DNA from: Armatimonadota bacterium
GTDB lineage: Bacteria > Cloacimonadota > Cloacimonadia > Cloacimonadales > TCS61
Reading direction: 5' to 3'
NCBI GenBank assembly: GCA_030612605.1
Contig: JAUWNO010000016.1
Location: forward strand, 1-14,477
DNA length: 14,477 nt
In this document: positions 13,083 through 14,477 of the stretch, in pieces
How the letters are laid out: the number at the start of each line of letters is the position of its first letter
How positions within the stretch are numbered: position 1 is the stretch's first letter
Program-made: the position numbers and the translations under genes
Notes under the pieces: generated by a model
What the model saw: only the letters and a program-made list of their open reading frames with translations
The model's database searches: none
What the model was told of the DNA's origin: nothing

Positions 13083-14477
13083 TCATTTCAAAAAAACACA
13101 TTTCTTCACAGCTTCATGTTTACCATTCACATTTAATTTATAAAAATAAATTCCTGAACTGACTTGATTGCCTTTGGAGTCTCTGCCATCCCATACAACT
13201 TCTCTCGTTCCCAAACCCCCGTTTGGGAATGTTTTAAGCGTTTTCACTTTCTGTCCTTTGAGATTATAAACTTCCAGGGTTACTTGAGCAGTTTCACGCA
13301 TAGAAAAAGAAATCCTGGTCGTCTGGTGGAAGGGATTTGGAAAGCTGGATAACAGTATCACTTCTTGAATTTCTTCGTTACCAATATCTGTTCCATCGAT
13401 CATCACCGAAACCGGATTCGAAGCACCTGATTCGCCGGTATCATATACTGCTGTAACGAAATAAATGTATTGTCCGTAAATCATATTGAGATCAAAATAC
13501 TCTTCTTCTAAAACGCTCTGAATAATAATACCGTTGCGATAAACATTAAAGGCAAGAAGTATGCCTGTTGTATAATTTGGTTCTTCCCAGGTTAGATGCA
13601 CATTATTGCCGTTAAAAACAGATGCTTCCAGGTTTTGCGGCTCAGGTGGCAGATCAGGGTCTGGTTGCATCTCACAGAGCACATAAGTTGTATCGTTTTC
13701 CAATACCATAATATCACCTTGTGTATAAGATAGGTAGCCCAGAGCGATCACTGAGATCGATTGATTTCCAGTAGGAATATTCGTTAATAGAAAGTATCCG
13801 TTTTCATCCGACATGGTATTACCAAAAGGAGACATCACCTGAGCAAATGCAATGGAATCGTTATTGGTTGCATCTACGATATTACCCTCAATAGCACCGA
13901 ACACAGCTTCCACACCAGAGATGAAAAGATCGTCTATGTTCCAGCCGCTGTATTGCCAGGAACCGTCGGTGGATCCTATCGAAAACCGTATTCGCACATT
14001 ACTTTGCAGATCGGCAATTGATGATAGATTATATGTGACCTGATTCCATGAATTGTTTGTTATCACGGAAGTATTTGTCCAGATCTCCAGCCAGGTTGTT
14101 CCATCATCATTGCTTACGTCTATGTAAGCATGATCGTAAGCTGGTTGTTCCACATTCAACCATATCATAAAGGAGAGCTGCACATCCAGGAAACTGCTGC
14201 AATCGATGGGAGGAGAGATCGCAGTGTATTCACGATTTCCCAGGTTGTTTTCATAATCACCTAGGAAGCTGCCGCTGCCGTAAAGATCCACACCAAGAAC
14301 CTTGGCACCCCCGTAGGCTTCTATAGGATCCGGATTGCCATATTCTCCGCCCAGACCCTGGGGAGTTCCAATCTCGAATTCTCCGCTCATCAACCAGTCG
14401 GAATTTTCCTCAAAATCATCCGACCAGATAGTTTCGCTCTTTAGCGAACTGAGGAGCAGGAATATAAAGGGGGCTGT
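13083..14477 (-). CDS. Secreted protein: jelly-roll, carboxypeptidase-regulatory-like, FnIII and FlgD-like sorting domains (N-terminus cut by window edge)
   Basis: The frame is open to the right edge: 28 codons precede the internal TTG/ATG at 14393/14390 and encode the end of a signal peptide (APFIFLLLSSLKS) then SDDFEENSDW, so the true start is just outside. Numbering from the edge: about 19-187 a MAM/concanavalin-like jelly roll (SPPIDCSSF...SGWNIDDLFISG); 194-270 a carboxypeptidase-regulatory-like beta-sandwich (GAIEGNIVD...GYFLLTNIPTG); 277-360 one uninterrupted FnIII domain (LTWEEPN...AFNVYRNG); 379-464 a FlgD-like tail (SFPNPF...VVWDGRDSKGNQVSSGIYFYKL). Probably exported and held at or released from the cell surface. 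Unlike the left-edge protein, its FnIII carries no inserted domain. Codons for TFPNGGLGTR (about 416-425) are a REP-like palindrome. Confidence 0.93.
   Translation of the reverse strand, partial: TAPFIFLLLSSLKSETIWSDDFEENSDWLMSGEFEIGTPQGLGGEYGNPDPIEAYGGAKVLGVDLYGSGSFLGDYENNLGNREYTAISPPIDCSSFLDVQLSFMIWLNVEQPAYDHAYIDVSNDDGTTWLEIWTNTSVITNNSWNQVTYNLSSIADLQSNVRIRFSIGSTDGSWQYSGWNIDDLFISGVEAVFGAIEGNIVDATNNDSIAFAQVMSPFGNTMSDENGYFLLTNIPTGNQSISVIALGYLSYTQGDIMVLENDTTYVLCEMQPDPDLPPEPQNLEASVFNGNNVHLTWEEPNYTTGILLAFNVYRNGIIIQSVLEEEYFDLNMIYGQYIYFVTAVYDTGESGASNPVSVMIDGTDIGNEEIQEVILLSSFPNPFHQTTRISFSMRETAQVTLEVYNLKGQKVKTLKTFPNGGLGTREVVWDGRDSKGNQVSSGIYFYKLNVNGKHEAVKKCVFLK
13202..13231. repeat. REP-like palindrome inside coding sequence
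   Basis: TTCCCAAAC (13208-13216) and GTTTGGGAA (13221-13229) form a perfect 9-bp stem around CCCC, flanked by CTCTCG. Against the reverse complement of the intergenic copy at 4848-4878 it is identical at 25 of 30 positions; four of the five differences are two compensated stem pairs. In the gene it encodes a turn of the FlgD-like tail. Confidence 0.7.

Noticed and set aside
14390..14393. Start of the right-edge protein at the internal TTG/ATG
   Set aside because: The frame continues upstream through a signal-peptide core to the window edge, so the N-terminus lies outside.

Overview
The window looks like chromosomal DNA of an anaerobic bacterium of the FCB group, most likely a member of Candidatus Cloacimonadota. 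This is inferred from protein style only. Both edges carry very long secreted proteins built of fibronectin-III-like modules (PPENL...W..PGG...GYNVYLDG) ending in a FlgD-like C-terminal domain of the kind used as a sorting or anchoring tail in that group (YPNPFNP...VWDGKD..G..VSSGVYFYKM..). There is no rRNA, tRNA or taxonomic marker gene.

Layout. (1) 2-4390, + strand: 3' part of a giant secreted multidomain protein whose start lies left of the window. (2) 4391-5097: a gene-free stretch packed with palindromes: two tandem copies of a terminator-like hairpin together with the duplicated gene end, several dispersed-type palindromes, one strong intrinsic terminator and two REP-like hairpins. (3) 5098-6774, +: a lipoprotein metallophosphoesterase with an Ig-like N-terminal domain. 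(4) 6779-12990: a visibly more AT-rich block in which every gene is on the - strand. Reading in its transcription direction it holds a HEPN-domain protein (12715-11615), a secreted 28-residue-repeat protein (11479-10715), a small membrane-anchored coiled-coil repeat protein (10704-10285), an 819-residue zinc-ribbon/transmembrane protein (10283-7824), and a vapBC toxin-antitoxin pair (7578-6959) bracketed by two imperfect palindromes. (5) 12716-13082: another palindrome-rich gap. (6) 13083-14477, -: the C-terminal part, nearly complete, of a second FlgD-tailed secreted protein; its signal peptide runs off the right edge.

How the parts may work together. The outer genes are cell-surface or secreted proteins, as in ordinary Cloacimonadota-like chromosome. 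The AT-rich block has the hallmarks of an accessory island: base composition shift, uniform strand, two different predicted RNase-type proteins (HEPN and PIN), low-complexity repeat proteins, and flanking palindromes. No integrase, transposase or CRISPR array is visible. The three genes from 11479 to 7824 are tightly spaced (10 nt and 1 nt gaps) and probably form one transcript for an envelope-associated assembly of unknown function; the HEPN gene lies 135 nt upstream in the same direction and may or may not belong to it.

The most notable observations are: FnIII modules interrupted at the same loop by different whole domains; a REP-like palindrome that forms part of the coding sequence of the right-hand protein, with compensatory stem changes relative to the intergenic copy; a vapBC pair laid out like a mobile cassette; and the unrecognised HEPN plus envelope-protein cluster.
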